A DNA stretch of 64,000 nt from Marinoscillum pacificum (GTDB lineage: Bacteria > Bacteroidota > Bacteroidia > Cytophagales > Cyclobacteriaceae), in assembly GCF_024714495.1 (NCBI RefSeq), contig NZ_JAMZMJ010000004.1, forward strand, positions 1 to 64,000. The letters run 5' to 3'. Below, piece after piece: positions 38,169-47,977 of this stretch (the stretch's first letter is position 1; each line of letters begins with the position of its first letter). The notes under the pieces were generated by a model, which did no database searches, had not been told where the DNA came from, and saw only the letters and a program-made list of their open reading frames with translations. Position numbers and translations under genes: made by a program.

Positions 38169-39500
38169 ATGAAAATGACACCAGACGGCAAAGCCACCAA
38201 AATTGAACTATTCAATCTAAAAACCATCAACATGCGGGTTTTTCACCTGACATGGCTAGCATTTTTCTTATGCTTTTTTGGTTGGTTTGGCATAGCACCA
38301 ATGCTTGCAATAGTAAGAGAAGATCTAGGTATCACTACCGATCAAATCGTCAACACCAACATGGTTGCTGTTGCATCTACTGTTTTCATGCGATTAATCA
38401 TAGGTTGGCTATGCGATCGTATAGGACCGAGAATCACCTATACATGGTTGCTAATCCTTGGATCTATTCCTGTTATTATGATCGGAATGGTTCAAAATTA
38501 CGAGCAGTTCCTTTTGGCTAGAATGTTCATAGGCGCCATAGGAGCTGCTTTCGTTATTACACAATTTCACACATCAGTCATGTTTGCGCCAAACATCGTG
38601 GGTACGGCCAATGCCACTACCGCAGGTTGGGGAAATCTGGGAGGCGGAGTAACTCAGCAAGTCATGCCACTGATATTTGCGGCTGTATTAGCCTATACAG
38701 GTTCAGAATTCCTATCCTGGAGGCTATCCATGATCGGTCCGGGTATCTTGTTGTTCATCATGGGAATGGTCTACTACTTCTTCACCAAGGATACCCCGCA
38801 AGGGAACTACAAATACCTCCAGCACAAACTAGATCAGGAAAACAAACCTCAGGAGCCACTAAAAAATGTCCTGAAAGATCACAGAGTATGGGTACTGTTT
38901 CTAATCTACGGCGCTTGCTTTGGAGTAGAGCTAATCGTTAACTCTAAAGCAGCGTTGTATTTTATTGATTACTTCCACATGGATATTAAAACGGCGGGTT
39001 TAATTGCAGGCTTATTCGGATTGATGAACTTATTTGCGAGATCTCTGGGAGGATATTTTGGTGATCGATTTGGCAAAATTGGAGGATTAAATGGTCGAGT
39101 GAAATGGCTCTTCCTCGCACTTTTTGTGGAAAGTCTTGCGCTAATTCTGTTTTCCAGAATGGACACAATCCCTCTAATTATAGCATCTATGCTGTTCTTT
39201 AGCCTATTTGTTCAAATGAGCGAAGGAGCAACTTACAGCGTGGTTCCATTCATCAATAAAAAAGCACTTGGTCTGGTTTCAGGAATCGTAGGTGCGGGAG
39301 GAAACGCTGGTGCCGTAGCAGGAATGTTCTTATTTAAGAAGCAATTAACAGGCCTAGAGTGGACTGATTCATTTTACTTCCTGGGATTCATCGTATTAGG
39401 AATTTCCTTCACCACATTTTTCATCCGCTTCCCAAAAACCAAAGAAGAAAGCGTAACGGAGACTGTAACTGCAAAACCAGAGCTTAGTCTTGCCAATTAA
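38169..39500 (+). CDS. narK: NarK-family nitrate/nitrite transporter (MFS)
   Basis: The 443-residue, 12-helix carrier belongs to the nitrate/nitrite porter family. Family signatures are clear: WLAFFLCFFGWFGIAPML in helix 1, RLIIGWLCDRIGPRITY between helices 2 and 3, the nitrate signature region NATTAGWGNLGGGVTQQVMP in helix 5, and GIVGAGGNAGAVAGMFLF in helix 11 (second nitrate signature). The two Arg residues expected to bind nitrate are within helices 2 and 8. It is the second inner-membrane nitrate carrier in the island besides the ABC system. It is followed 21 bases later by the nitrate reductase gene. Confidence 0.93.
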   Translation: MKMTPDGKATKIELFNLKTINMRVFHLTWLAFFLCFFGWFGIAPMLAIVREDLGITTDQIVNTNMVAVASTVFMRLIIGWLCDRIGPRITYTWLLILGSIPVIMIGMVQNYEQFLLARMFIGAIGAAFVITQFHTSVMFAPNIVGTANATTAGWGNLGGGVTQQVMPLIFAAVLAYTGSEFLSWRLSMIGPGILLFIMGMVYYFFTKDTPQGNYKYLQHKLDQENKPQEPLKNVLKDHRVWVLFLIYGACFGVELIVNSKAALYFIDYFHMDIKTAGLIAGLFGLMNLFARSLGGYFGDRFGKIGGLNGRVKWLFLALFVESLALILFSRMDTIPLIIASMLFFSLFVQMSEGATYSVVPFINKKALGLVSGIVGAGGNAGAVAGMFLFKKQLTGLEWTDSFYFLGFIVLGISFTTFFIRFPKTKEESVTETVTAKPELSLAN

Positions 39501-39521
39501 TTGAACTAAATCAGCTATAAG

Positions 39522-42500
39522 ATGCCACAAAAATGGGGAGAGCCACACAAGACTGTATGCTCCTACTGCGGAGTAGGCTGTGGCATTAAAATACGTAAAA
39601 GCAACAAAGGTCGGCTTCAGCTAGAAGGTGACCCTGACTACCCGGTAAATAAAGGCATGCTTTGCTCCAAAGGCATGAACCTTCATTATACCACGATGGA
39701 TCAAAGTGATCGCCTCCTCAAACCACAAATGCGCTGGAGTAGAAGACACCCAATGCAAGATGTGGATTGGGATACAGCGATCAATCGTGCCGCAGCTGTG
39801 TTTAAAACCTTTATTCGTGAACATGGTCCCGATAGTGTTGGGTTGTATGTATCTGGCCAGTGCCTCACGGAAGAGTATTACCTGGCCAACAAATTGGTCA
39901 AGGGATTTCTCGGCACCAATAACATTGACACAAACAGCAGGCTATGCATGAGCTCGGCTGTCGTGGGCTACAAAGAAACAGTTGGTGATGATGCAGTTCC
40001 CATTTCTTATGAAGATATCGAGCTATCAGACACCATATTCATAGCTGGCGCTAACCCTGCATGGTGTCACCCGATTTTGTTTAGAAGAATAGAAAAGCAC
40101 AAAGCTGAAAATCCTGATGTAAAAATCATCGTAGCAGACCCAAGAGTAACGGACACTTGCGGACTGGCCGACATTCACTTGCAAGTGCAGCCAGGCACAG
40201 ACATGATGCTATTTCATGCCATTGGCCTTTACTTGATTGAACAAGGAATGATCGATGATGAGTTCGTCCGAAAAAACACTAATGGGTTTGCGGAATACGC
40301 CAAAGAAGTTCGTTCTAAAACACTCAAGCAATATGCCGCCATTTGTCAGATATCCATAGACGACATCATTGAGGCTGCTCGTTTAATTGGTCAATCCAAA
40401 GGGTTTATCACTATGTGGGCCATGGGGCTCAACCAAAGCACATCAGGTGTAAATCAAAACCTGGCGCTCATCAACCTCAACCTGATTACTGGAAAGATCG
40501 GAAAGCCCGGCTCTGGACCATTTTCTCTAACTGGTCAACCCAATGCCATGGGAGGTCGTGAAGTTGGTGGTCTCTCCAACTTGCTAGCTGCGCATAAAAA
40601 TTTAGCTAATCCAGAGCATCGTAAAGAAGTAGCGGAGTTTTGGGGCGTAGAGTCTATTCAAGAAAAGCCTGGATTAACTGCCACTGAGATGTACGAATCA
40701 CTGAAGTCTGGCAAGATGAAAGCGGTTTGGATTATCTGCACCAATCCATCTGTTAGCATGCCAAACGCCAGACTTGTGGATGAGGCATTGAAGGCAGCCA
40801 AGTTTGTCATCGTTCAGGATATTTCTAAAAAAAGTGACACTGCCAAATATGCAGATCTCCTGTTACCAGCAGCAGGTTGGTTAGAAAAGGAAGGTACTAT
40901 GACCAACTCTGAGCGAAGAGTCACCTATTTACCCAAAGTCATCGATGCTCCTGGTGATGCATTGCCAGACGCAGAAATCATTATGCGATTTGCCCAGGCG
41001 ATGGGCTATCATGGATTTGATTTTAAAAACGCCTCTGAGATCTATGATGAATATGCTCGCTTGACTAAAAATACGCCCATTGATGTTTCCGGACTTTCTT
41101 ACGAGAAACTGAAATTGCATCGTTCCATTCAATGGCCAGTACCTTCAGCAGAACATCAGGGAACTCCAAGACTCTTTGAGAATGGTCAATTCCTAACAGC
41201 TAACAAAAAAGCCAATATACATACAGCAGGACCCGAGTTGCAGCAAGAACCTACTTCTTCTGAGTTACCTCTCATTCTGACCACAGGGAGAGTCCGTGAT
41301 CAATGGCATACAATGACACGAACAGGCAAGGTAGCTAAGCTGAACAAGCATATAGACCGACCTTACCTGGAGATCCATCCTTATGATGCCGAGCAAAGAG
41401 GTATCACAGAAGGTGCTCCAGTGAAAGTGATCAATGCTCGAGGAGAAGTACAAGTTGCGGCCAAAATCACCGAAAATATCAAAAAAGGAGTTGTCTTTCT
41501 CCCAATGCATTGGGGGAAAAAGCTAAATCACGATCTTAATCGCGCCAATAACCTTACGAGTGATTCAGTAGATCCTAAATCAAAACAACCAGGTTTCAAG
41601 TTCGCTGCGGTGGAAGTAGGGTTATACCAGCCACCAAAACAAAAAATTGTGGTAATTGGCGCTGGAGCTGCCGCTTATCGGTTTGTTAATACGTATCGAG
41701 AATTTAATAAACAGGACGAAATTCACGTATTCTCAAAAGAGAAATGGCCCTTTTACAACCGTGTATTGCTTCCTGATTATGTCAACGAGACCAAACAATG
41801 GGAGGATCTGGTTAAGTACACTTCAGAAGAATTGGAGCAACTAGACCTGTCGCTTCACCCTTCTAATCCAATTGCATCCATTGATCGAACTTCCAAAACT
41901 GTCATAGATAGTCATGGACAAACGCATAGTTATGACACATTAATCATGGCTACTGGCAGCAGAGCGTTTGTTCCACCTAATGCGCCAATGAATCTTCCGG
42001 GAGTATTCACAATGCGAGATCGAATCAATGCTGATGATCTCAAAAAGCAAGTTTGTCCTGGAAGTCATGTGTTGATTATTGGTGGAGGTTTACTGGGACT
42101 AGAACTGGCAGCAGCGCTTACCGAAGTACAAGTCAACAGCACGATTGTACAGCTTGGTTCACGACTCATGGAGCGTCAGCTGGATCCGGTTGCCAGCGCC
42201 ATGCTGCGCGAATATGTCGAAGATCTTGGTGTTCGGGTATTTACCAATGATGAAGTGACAGAAATATCTGAAAATACTAACCAGTTGCTTCGTGTGTCAT
42301 TAAAAAGTGGCAATACAGTGACAGCCAATGCCGTCGTTTATGCCATTGGGACACGGCCAAACACCGAAATCGCAGTACAGGCAGAGTTATCGTGTGGGCG
42401 TGGCGTAAAAGTTAATGACTATTTGCAAACAAGCGATCCGAACATATTTGCCCTTGGAGAAATAGCGGAACATCGTCAGAAAATGAACGGGATCACCGCT

Positions 42501-43031
42501 GCTGCAGAACAACAAGCAGATATATGCGCTCGATTTATAGCAGGTGATCCATCACAGTTTTATGTAGGGACCATCCCAATGAATATTCTAAAATTTCCTA
42601 GTTTGGACTTATGCTCTGTGGGAATTCCAGAAATCCCCACCAATGGGAAAGGTTATAGTGAAATCACCTTTTTAGATAGAGAAGCACTGTTTTATAAAAA
42701 GTGCATTATCCATAATGACAAGCTTGTTGGGACCATCCTACTAGGTGACAAAGCTGAGTTTGCTGAATACAAAGAACTTATTGACAGTGGCACCGAGCTC
42801 TCTGAGAAGCGATTGCAATTGCTTCGATCTGGCCAGGCTCCTACGGCCGTAAAAGGCAAGCTCGTCTGCTCTTGTAACAATGTAGGTGAAGGAAACTTAA
42901 CCGAGGCAATACAACAGGGCAGTGAAGACTTGAATAGTTTATGCCAGGCAACAGGTGCAGGGTTAGGATGTGGTAGTTGCAAGTCAGAAGTAAAACGATT
43001 GATCAACAAAACACTTCAGCCAATTACTTAA
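39522..43031 (+). CDS. Assimilatory nitrate reductase fused to an NAD(P)H/FAD reductase and BFD domain (NasC-NasB fusion)
   Basis: The 1169-residue protein joins three parts. Residues 1-700 are a molybdopterin oxidoreductase with an N-terminal [4Fe-4S] site (Cys 13, 16, 20, 48 in VCSYCGVGCGI and MLCSKGM), the Mo-ligand Cys 142 (RLCMSSAV) and the C-terminal molydopterin-binding domain (TGRVRDQWHTMTRTG). Residues 710-1060 are an NirB-like NAD(P)H/FAD reductase (VVIGAGAAAYRFVN; VLIIGGGLLGLELAAAL; IFALGEIAEHRQ). The last 60 residues are a BFD-type [2Fe-2S] domain (CSCNNV; CQATGAGLGCGSC). The order suggests electrons flow from NAD(P)H to nitrate within one chain. It is cytoplasmic, without a Tat signal. 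Genes on both sides are 19-21 bases away. Confidence 0.92.
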   Translation: MPQKWGEPHKTVCSYCGVGCGIKIRKSNKGRLQLEGDPDYPVNKGMLCSKGMNLHYTTMDQSDRLLKPQMRWSRRHPMQDVDWDTAINRAAAVFKTFIREHGPDSVGLYVSGQCLTEEYYLANKLVKGFLGTNNIDTNSRLCMSSAVVGYKETVGDDAVPISYEDIELSDTIFIAGANPAWCHPILFRRIEKHKAENPDVKIIVADPRVTDTCGLADIHLQVQPGTDMMLFHAIGLYLIEQGMIDDEFVRKNTNGFAEYAKEVRSKTLKQYAAICQISIDDIIEAARLIGQSKGFITMWAMGLNQSTSGVNQNLALINLNLITGKIGKPGSGPFSLTGQPNAMGGREVGGLSNLLAAHKNLANPEHRKEVAEFWGVESIQEKPGLTATEMYESLKSGKMKAVWIICTNPSVSMPNARLVDEALKAAKFVIVQDISKKSDTAKYADLLLPAAGWLEKEGTMTNSERRVTYLPKVIDAPGDALPDAEIIMRFAQAMGYHGFDFKNASEIYDEYARLTKNTPIDVSGLSYEKLKLHRSIQWPVPSAEHQGTPRLFENGQFLTANKKANIHTAGPELQQEPTSSELPLILTTGRVRDQWHTMTRTGKVAKLNKHIDRPYLEIHPYDAEQRGITEGAPVKVINARGEVQVAAKITENIKKGVVFLPMHWGKKLNHDLNRANNLTSDSVDPKSKQPGFKFAAVEVGLYQPPKQKIVVIGAGAAAYRFVNTYREFNKQDEIHVFSKEKWPFYNRVLLPDYVNETKQWEDLVKYTSEELEQLDLSLHPSNPIASIDRTSKTVIDSHGQTHSYDTLIMATGSRAFVPPNAPMNLPGVFTMRDRINADDLKKQVCPGSHVLIIGGGLLGLELAAALTEVQVNSTIVQLGSRLMERQLDPVASAMLREYVEDLGVRVFTNDEVTEISENTNQLLRVSLKSGNTVTANAVVYAIGTRPNTEIAVQAELSCGRGVKVNDYLQTSDPNIFALGEIAEHRQKMNGITAAAEQQADICARFIAGDPSQFYVGTIPMNILKFPSLDLCSVGIPEIPTNGKGYSEITFLDREALFYKKCIIHNDKLVGTILLGDKAEFAEYKELIDSGTELSEKRLQLLRSGQAPTAVKGKLVCSCNNVGEGNLTEAIQQGSEDLNSLCQATGAGLGCGSCKSEVKRLINKTLQPIT

Positions 43032-43050
43032 ACCTATATTTGTTCAAGCT

Positions 43051-44469
43051 ATGCAGGTAAAAGATCTCATCAGAGTATTTGTAAAAGGTGGAATTATCTC
43101 CCCTGGAGATTTCTTAAAAGTGTTACTAATTGCAGAGAAATTAGGCGCACAACACATCCATTTTGGTTCTCGTCAAGACATTCTATTTCCAGCAAAGGAA
43201 AAAAGCAAAGAGATTCTGGATGAAACCTTTCAAGCCATTAAGACTGAATATGAGATCAACACCTTTCAGTATCAAAATATACTCAGCAGTTATTTGACTC
43301 TGGATATTTTGCCTGGGAAGAAATGGCTAGCTTCACACATTTACCATTACATCATCAATCAGTTTGATTACAGAACTAAACTCCGGGTCAATGTGGTAGA
43401 TCCTTCGCAGAGTTTGGTTCCGTTATTTACTGGACAGGTTAACTTCATCGCTTCTAATCAAGAGAACTACTGGTATGTCTACCTTCGGTTTAAACATATT
43501 CAGGATACTCCATGGCAGATGCCTTTTCTGGTATACACCGAGGATCTGGTGAAAATCGCAAAGGCTCTTGATGAGATTGAAATACAGGAGAAAAACTGGG
43601 ATTATAAGCAGGTGTTTGAATACCTCAACGATCACTCAAAAGTGAATACCCAGCCGGTCACCGAAAATCTGGTTTTGCCGGAGCCACATTTCCCTTATTA
43701 TGAAGGAATCCACCGGCAATCAGATGAAAAGTATTGGCTTGGACTATACTGGAGAACCAATCAATACAAAATATCCACGCTTAAGGCAATCGCTGAGCGG
43801 TGTATCGAAACCGAGATCGGCAAGGTTACTTTAACACCCTGGAAATCCTTTGTCATCAAAGGTATACTGGAAAAAGATCGACTTGGGTGGGAAAAGCTCA
43901 TGGGCAAATTTGGCATGAATCTGCGCCATTCTGCCTTGGAACTCAACTGGCACTTGCCTGCTTTGGATCAAGAGGCATTAGACCTCAAGTTTTACCTCGT
44001 TAGAGAATTGGATAAACTGGACGTCAGTACCTATGGTCTTACATTCACCATTAAGACTTCCTCAGACATTACGCTTTTCACCTCTGTGGTGATAGAAAAA
44101 GTGGAAAATGGAGAGCAGGACATGTACAATTTACTCTACAGCAAGAGTTTCAATCCAAATCTGACAGATTATCATTGCTATGCCAGAGATATTCATAAGT
44201 CTGTCTTAGCTCCTCTTATTGTGGAACTAAGTAAAGTGTATTATGACAGCCTTCACGAACAGCAAGTAGAATCTCCAAAGGTTAAATCCATAAGAGACAA
44301 CATCGAAAAAGATATGTATCAATGTATACATTGTCAAACCATTTATGATGCCGAATATGGAGATCCTGAAGCCAATGTTGCAGCTGGCACTTCATTCCGA
44401 GAGTTACCAGCTGATTATGTATGCCCAACCTGTGGTGGGAAAAAAGAAGGATTCCAGAAGATCAATTAA
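43051..44469 (+). CDS. Sirohaem-less nitrite/sulphite-reductase-like protein with C-terminal rubredoxin domain
   Basis: The 472-residue protein begins with a ferredoxin-like half-domain of nitrite/sulphite reductases (GGIISPGDFLKVLLIAEKLG, then HFGSRQDILFP). A second such half-domain lies around 235-275 (WLGLYWRTNQYKISTLKAIAE, then GKVTLTPWKSFVIKGI). The C-x5-C / C-x3-C ligands for sirohaem and [4Fe-4S] that NirB has are missing, so it should not be catalytic for nitrite. Residues 422-472 are a rubredoxin with C-x2-C pairs (YQCIHCQTIYD; YVCPTCGGKK). It follows the nitrate reductase by 19 bases. An electron-transfer or assembly role for the reductases is the best guess; no function is known to me. 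Confidence 0.7.
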   Translation: MQVKDLIRVFVKGGIISPGDFLKVLLIAEKLGAQHIHFGSRQDILFPAKEKSKEILDETFQAIKTEYEINTFQYQNILSSYLTLDILPGKKWLASHIYHYIINQFDYRTKLRVNVVDPSQSLVPLFTGQVNFIASNQENYWYVYLRFKHIQDTPWQMPFLVYTEDLVKIAKALDEIEIQEKNWDYKQVFEYLNDHSKVNTQPVTENLVLPEPHFPYYEGIHRQSDEKYWLGLYWRTNQYKISTLKAIAERCIETEIGKVTLTPWKSFVIKGILEKDRLGWEKLMGKFGMNLRHSALELNWHLPALDQEALDLKFYLVRELDKLDVSTYGLTFTIKTSSDITLFTSVVIEKVENGEQDMYNLLYSKSFNPNLTDYHCYARDIHKSVLAPLIVELSKVYYDSLHEQQVESPKVKSIRDNIEKDMYQCIHCQTIYDAEYGDPEANVAAGTSFRELPADYVCPTCGGKKEGFQKIN

Positions 44470-45023
44470 GACTTCTTCTTCAAATCCTCAGGACTATTCA
44501 CATTTTTCAATTCAGAATCTTCTGCAGGATTGATCACCTTTACCTTGCACTTGGATAGTACACGCTGCAAACTATACAAACCTGTATCGATTGTGTCGAT
44601 AACTTCTCTAAAGGAAGAAGGCTTATAAATAGTAATGGCAGTTTCTAAATGCTTGCTATCTGATGCCTGATAGGTAATGATATCGTGATCTTCGTCCACT
44701 GCATTGATCAAGTTAGCTATTGTACCTGCATTCACATTGACCAGGTCACAAGCCACCATTAACCATGCCTCTTCTGGACTATGATTGATCGCTGCCAATA
44801 AACCACCAATAGGTCCAATAGCATCATATTGATCAACCAGGCGATAATAGTCGCTAGGTATGGTTTTATACTGTTCCAGATTACATGATATACAAACATC
44901 CAGTCCAGCATCACTCAACAATTGATGAAGATGAACATACTGTGGCTGTCCGTTTACATTCATCAGATATTTCTCAGCACCCATGCGGGTGCTTTGTCCT
45001 CCAACTAGTAGTAGTGCCTTCAT
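44466..45023 (-). CDS. mobA: Molybdenum cofactor guanylyltransferase
   Basis: The 185-residue protein has the nucleotidyltransferase start LLLVGGQSTRMGAEKYLM, the conserved GPIGGLLAAI and the metal-site block MVACDLVNVN, all of the MobA family. MobA attaches GMP to molybdopterin to form the guanine dinucleotide cofactor used by NasC-type nitrate reductases, so its place next to the reductase is fitting. It converges on the rubredoxin-tailed gene with a 4-base overlap of stop codons. No other molybdopterin genes are in the window. Confidence 0.88.
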   Translation of the reverse strand: MKALLLVGGQSTRMGAEKYLMNVNGQPQYVHLHQLLSDAGLDVCISCNLEQYKTIPSDYYRLVDQYDAIGPIGGLLAAINHSPEEAWLMVACDLVNVNAGTIANLINAVDEDHDIITYQASDSKHLETAITIYKPSSFREVIDTIDTGLYSLQRVLSKCKVKVINPAEDSELKNVNSPEDLKKKS

Positions 45024-45027
45024 GGGT

Positions 45028-46626
45028 TTAATATACAGGATTATCTGCCATCAATCCAAGCGCAACACCGTTAGTCCAGCCAAATCCGTCCTGAGTGGGG
45101 TATTCTCCGCCGCCAGCCGTCAAGGTTGTATCAGCTACATTGTATTTTTCCATCATCTTGCCGGTATTGCGATATACCTTCATGTTGACTTTCAACCAAC
45201 GCTCAGAAATATCATCTGCCAGTGCTTTGTTACCATAGTGTTCCAATCCTTTGATCCCAATCCACTGAAGTGGAGCCCATCCATTTGGATAATCCCATTG
45301 CTGGCCTGAGTCGATATTGGTTGTTACCAATCCTCCGGGCTGCAATAAGTTCTCTTCCATGTAGTTCATAGTTGCTTCACCTTGACCCTCTGTAGCAATT
45401 TTAAAGTACAGCGGGTAGGCAGTAGCCATTGTCACTTGATCTTCCTGCTGGCCACTTGTCCAGACATAATCAGTAAAAACACCTTTTGATTCATTCCAAA
45501 ATACCTGCTGAATAGCTTCTTGTCTGTCGGCAGCTTTAGCTGCATAGTCACTGGCTTTATCCATATCACCTATGTGCGCATACATTCTCGTCATGATTAC
45601 TTCCATTCCATGGAGTAAGCAATTCAAATCGATAGGAAGTATTTCAGTAGTTCTAATAGTACCAAAATCATTTTTATCAGCAAACCAACGCGTACTATAA
45701 TCCCAACCTGATTCTGCCCCTGCTCTCAAGTCGCGATAAAGTTTGCTTTTACCAGCATCATCAAGATGTTCTGCCAATTCAAAATCTTCTTTATGGGATT
45801 CCGGACGAGGAAAATCTTTAAAATCATAATATCTATTTAATATCAAAGAATCGCCAACGAGCACTACACGGTTCTCAGCTGGATTTTCAGCGCTAAGATT
45901 CTCAGAACCATACATCCAAAACTGATATTCTTTCTCAATAATCGGCAAATAGTCAATCGCTTGATCTAGTGAAGTTAATTGCGAGTACAAATTCACCATT
46001 TGTGCAAAGTATGGCGGCTGACTTCTGCCTAAATAATAAGTTCTGTTTCCGTTTGGAATAAACCCTAAGGAATCAATCAAATACGCAAAGTTGTTAACCA
46101 TCAGCTCAACCAAATCAGTTCGTCCAGAGACACCTAATCCAATCATGGTGAAATAGCTATCCCAATAATAGATTTCCCTAAAACGTCCTCCCGGCACGAC
46201 ATACTCTCCTGGCAAAGCAATCAGTGTACCAATGCCTGATGTATCACTTGCCTGTCTCGTCAGGTCATCCCAGAGATTATCTATATGCTCCTGAAAAAAT
46301 TCATTTTCTTGAACTGATTTAACCTCGGGGGATTTAGGTTCTTCAAAGTTCGCTTTGACAAATGCCTTTAAATCGAAATCAGGATTGCTCTTGACTTCTT
46401 CATATTTAGCAGCTATTTCGTACGGATTACCAATAGGGGTACAATCCACAAATGTTTTGGAATCTGGAAAAACACTTGCCATCTGTACATCATGAAACAA
46501 TGGACCTAGTGATTGCCAAGGCTTATAAAAACCTTCTTGCTGTGGTACTTCTTTAGCAGGTTCGGTACAAGACAAAAATAGCAGCACCGATAGGCCTGCT
46601 ATTTTCCATATGTTCAATATTTTCAT
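45028..46626 (-). CDS. treA: Trehalase (GH37), lipoprotein
   Basis: The frame opens with TTG at 46629; the ATG at 46626 is the likely start. A lipoprotein signal ends in VLLFLSC. GH37 signatures are both present: PGGRFREIYYWDSYF and QWDYPNGWAPLQWIG. The catalytic Asp is in GAESGWDYSTRWF and the Glu in MMEKYNVAD, ahead of GGGEYPTQDGFGWTNGV. It splits trehalose into two glucose units in the periplasm or on the outer surface. It starts close to the stop of the haloperoxidase-like gene (46634), so the two are co-transcribed. Confidence 0.93.
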   Translation of the reverse strand: MKILNIWKIAGLSVLLFLSCTEPAKEVPQQEGFYKPWQSLGPLFHDVQMASVFPDSKTFVDCTPIGNPYEIAAKYEEVKSNPDFDLKAFVKANFEEPKSPEVKSVQENEFFQEHIDNLWDDLTRQASDTSGIGTLIALPGEYVVPGGRFREIYYWDSYFTMIGLGVSGRTDLVELMVNNFAYLIDSLGFIPNGNRTYYLGRSQPPYFAQMVNLYSQLTSLDQAIDYLPIIEKEYQFWMYGSENLSAENPAENRVVLVGDSLILNRYYDFKDFPRPESHKEDFELAEHLDDAGKSKLYRDLRAGAESGWDYSTRWFADKNDFGTIRTTEILPIDLNCLLHGMEVIMTRMYAHIGDMDKASDYAAKAADRQEAIQQVFWNESKGVFTDYVWTSGQQEDQVTMATAYPLYFKIATEGQGEATMNYMEENLLQPGGLVTTNIDSGQQWDYPNGWAPLQWIGIKGLEHYGNKALADDISERWLKVNMKVYRNTGKMMEKYNVADTTLTAGGGEYPTQDGFGWTNGVALGLMADNPVY

Positions 46627-46633
46627 CAATGGA

Positions 46634-47977
46634 TTAGTTTGTTGCTAGTGACTTATTTTTTCTGGTTTGTATATTCTTCACTACCCAATTCCCCACTTTC
46701 TCACCTTGAATTACTCCATTCTCAATGGCCATCATGTAATGAATACCACCATAGAGTCTACTGATAGCTGCTTCTTCACTGGCTTGAAGAAATGAGGTAA
46801 ATTCTCTGGTTGGCAAACCGTATTCATTCTCTGTGGTATCGGTAAATGCAAAACCATCCCCTAACAAGTCTGTCAATGTTACGGCTGCAGCTCTTGAGAT
46901 CACACTATGCCCACTGGTATATTCTGGGAATGGAGGTGTTTGAAGCAATGGGACCCACTCCTCATCCATGTACTCATTGATCAAGGTTTCTGGTCTTACC
47001 ACAATACTTCTCCATTTCTCATCCCAGCAGCTAATGAACCCATCAAATAAAGCAATAGATGTTCTGGTATATGCTTCTACGGTTTGAGTAAAATCACTGT
47101 CTGCTGTTCTGGTAGCAATAGCTGTAATACCCATCCAGTGTCCACCTGGAGTGATTTTTTTGGTAGCAAACATTGCATGACCTCTGTGGTGAGAAACGTA
47201 CGGATTACAATCCCAGAATTTCGCAATGGCTTTATTGTCTTCGTCCAGTCCTCCACCTTCTTCATATACCTGAACCAACTGCTTGTAGAATGGACTTTCT
47301 TCATCCATTGACAACTCCAGTGGTGGTGGGGGAGGAAACTGTCCAGCAGAATCCAACACCATTGGCCGGATTTTCATCCAATGAGGTTCGATCCCTTCCA
47401 TATAATCTGGAGGAGTTGGTTTCCACAAAAACTGCTCATTGCGAACCGTGTATTTCGGGAAAGTACGGCTTTGTTTGTAATTATCCTTGTCAGCCCATGC
47501 CAACACATGCTTAGCAACTAATTCACCATAAGCGACTGATGCTGCTTTAACTTCTTCTGACAACCCATTATCCATCAGTCTTTGATATAACTGACTTCTA
47601 AATTCTTCAATTTCTGTTTCTGAAAATATGAGTGTTTGTCCTATTTTCAAAAAAGCATGGATACTCGCCAGATGAGGCTCTATCATTTCTGGATTTTCAG
47701 GTGCTGGTGGTGTTTCAAACCCAGTCAACTGACCTCCTAATGACTTTAAAGTATCCTGATTAAATTGAGCAAGTACTTCAAATGCCGCAATGTTTGGATA
47801 AACATATACCCGACTAGCTACCGGAGGAGAAAAAATATCATAAACGATTACATCTGTCAGCTGCTTCATTACCGACTGATACGTCTCCGGATCATCCAAA
47901 ATCTGCTTGTATTCCGTCTTTTTTTCACAAGCAAAAAGGCCACCTACTATGGCCAATACAAAAATTAACTTCTTCAT
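46634..47977 (-). CDS. Vanadium-haloperoxidase/PAP2-like lipoprotein
   Basis: The 447-residue protein has a lipoprotein signal (MKKLIFVLAIVGGLFAC). The C-terminal half has the three motifs of the PAP2/vanadium-dependent haloperoxidase superfamily: KWRSIVVRPET, PPFPEYTSGHSVISRAAA and ISRLYGGIHYMMAIENG. In true haloperoxidases these residues hold vanadate; in phosphatases they hold phosphate. The two cannot be told apart here, though the overall length and helical N-terminal half resemble the haloperoxidase-like group. It is the first gene of a pair with the trehalase. Confidence 0.75.
   Translation of the reverse strand: MKKLIFVLAIVGGLFACEKKTEYKQILDDPETYQSVMKQLTDVIVYDIFSPPVASRVYVYPNIAAFEVLAQFNQDTLKSLGGQLTGFETPPAPENPEMIEPHLASIHAFLKIGQTLIFSETEIEEFRSQLYQRLMDNGLSEEVKAASVAYGELVAKHVLAWADKDNYKQSRTFPKYTVRNEQFLWKPTPPDYMEGIEPHWMKIRPMVLDSAGQFPPPPPLELSMDEESPFYKQLVQVYEEGGGLDEDNKAIAKFWDCNPYVSHHRGHAMFATKKITPGGHWMGITAIATRTADSDFTQTVEAYTRTSIALFDGFISCWDEKWRSIVVRPETLINEYMDEEWVPLLQTPPFPEYTSGHSVISRAAAVTLTDLLGDGFAFTDTTENEYGLPTREFTSFLQASEEAAISRLYGGIHYMMAIENGVIQGEKVGNWVVKNIQTRKNKSLATN

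Noticed and set aside
44466-45023. MobA as a plasmid mobilisation relaxase
   Set aside because: The sequence is the molybdenum cofactor guanylyltransferase family, which only shares the gene name.
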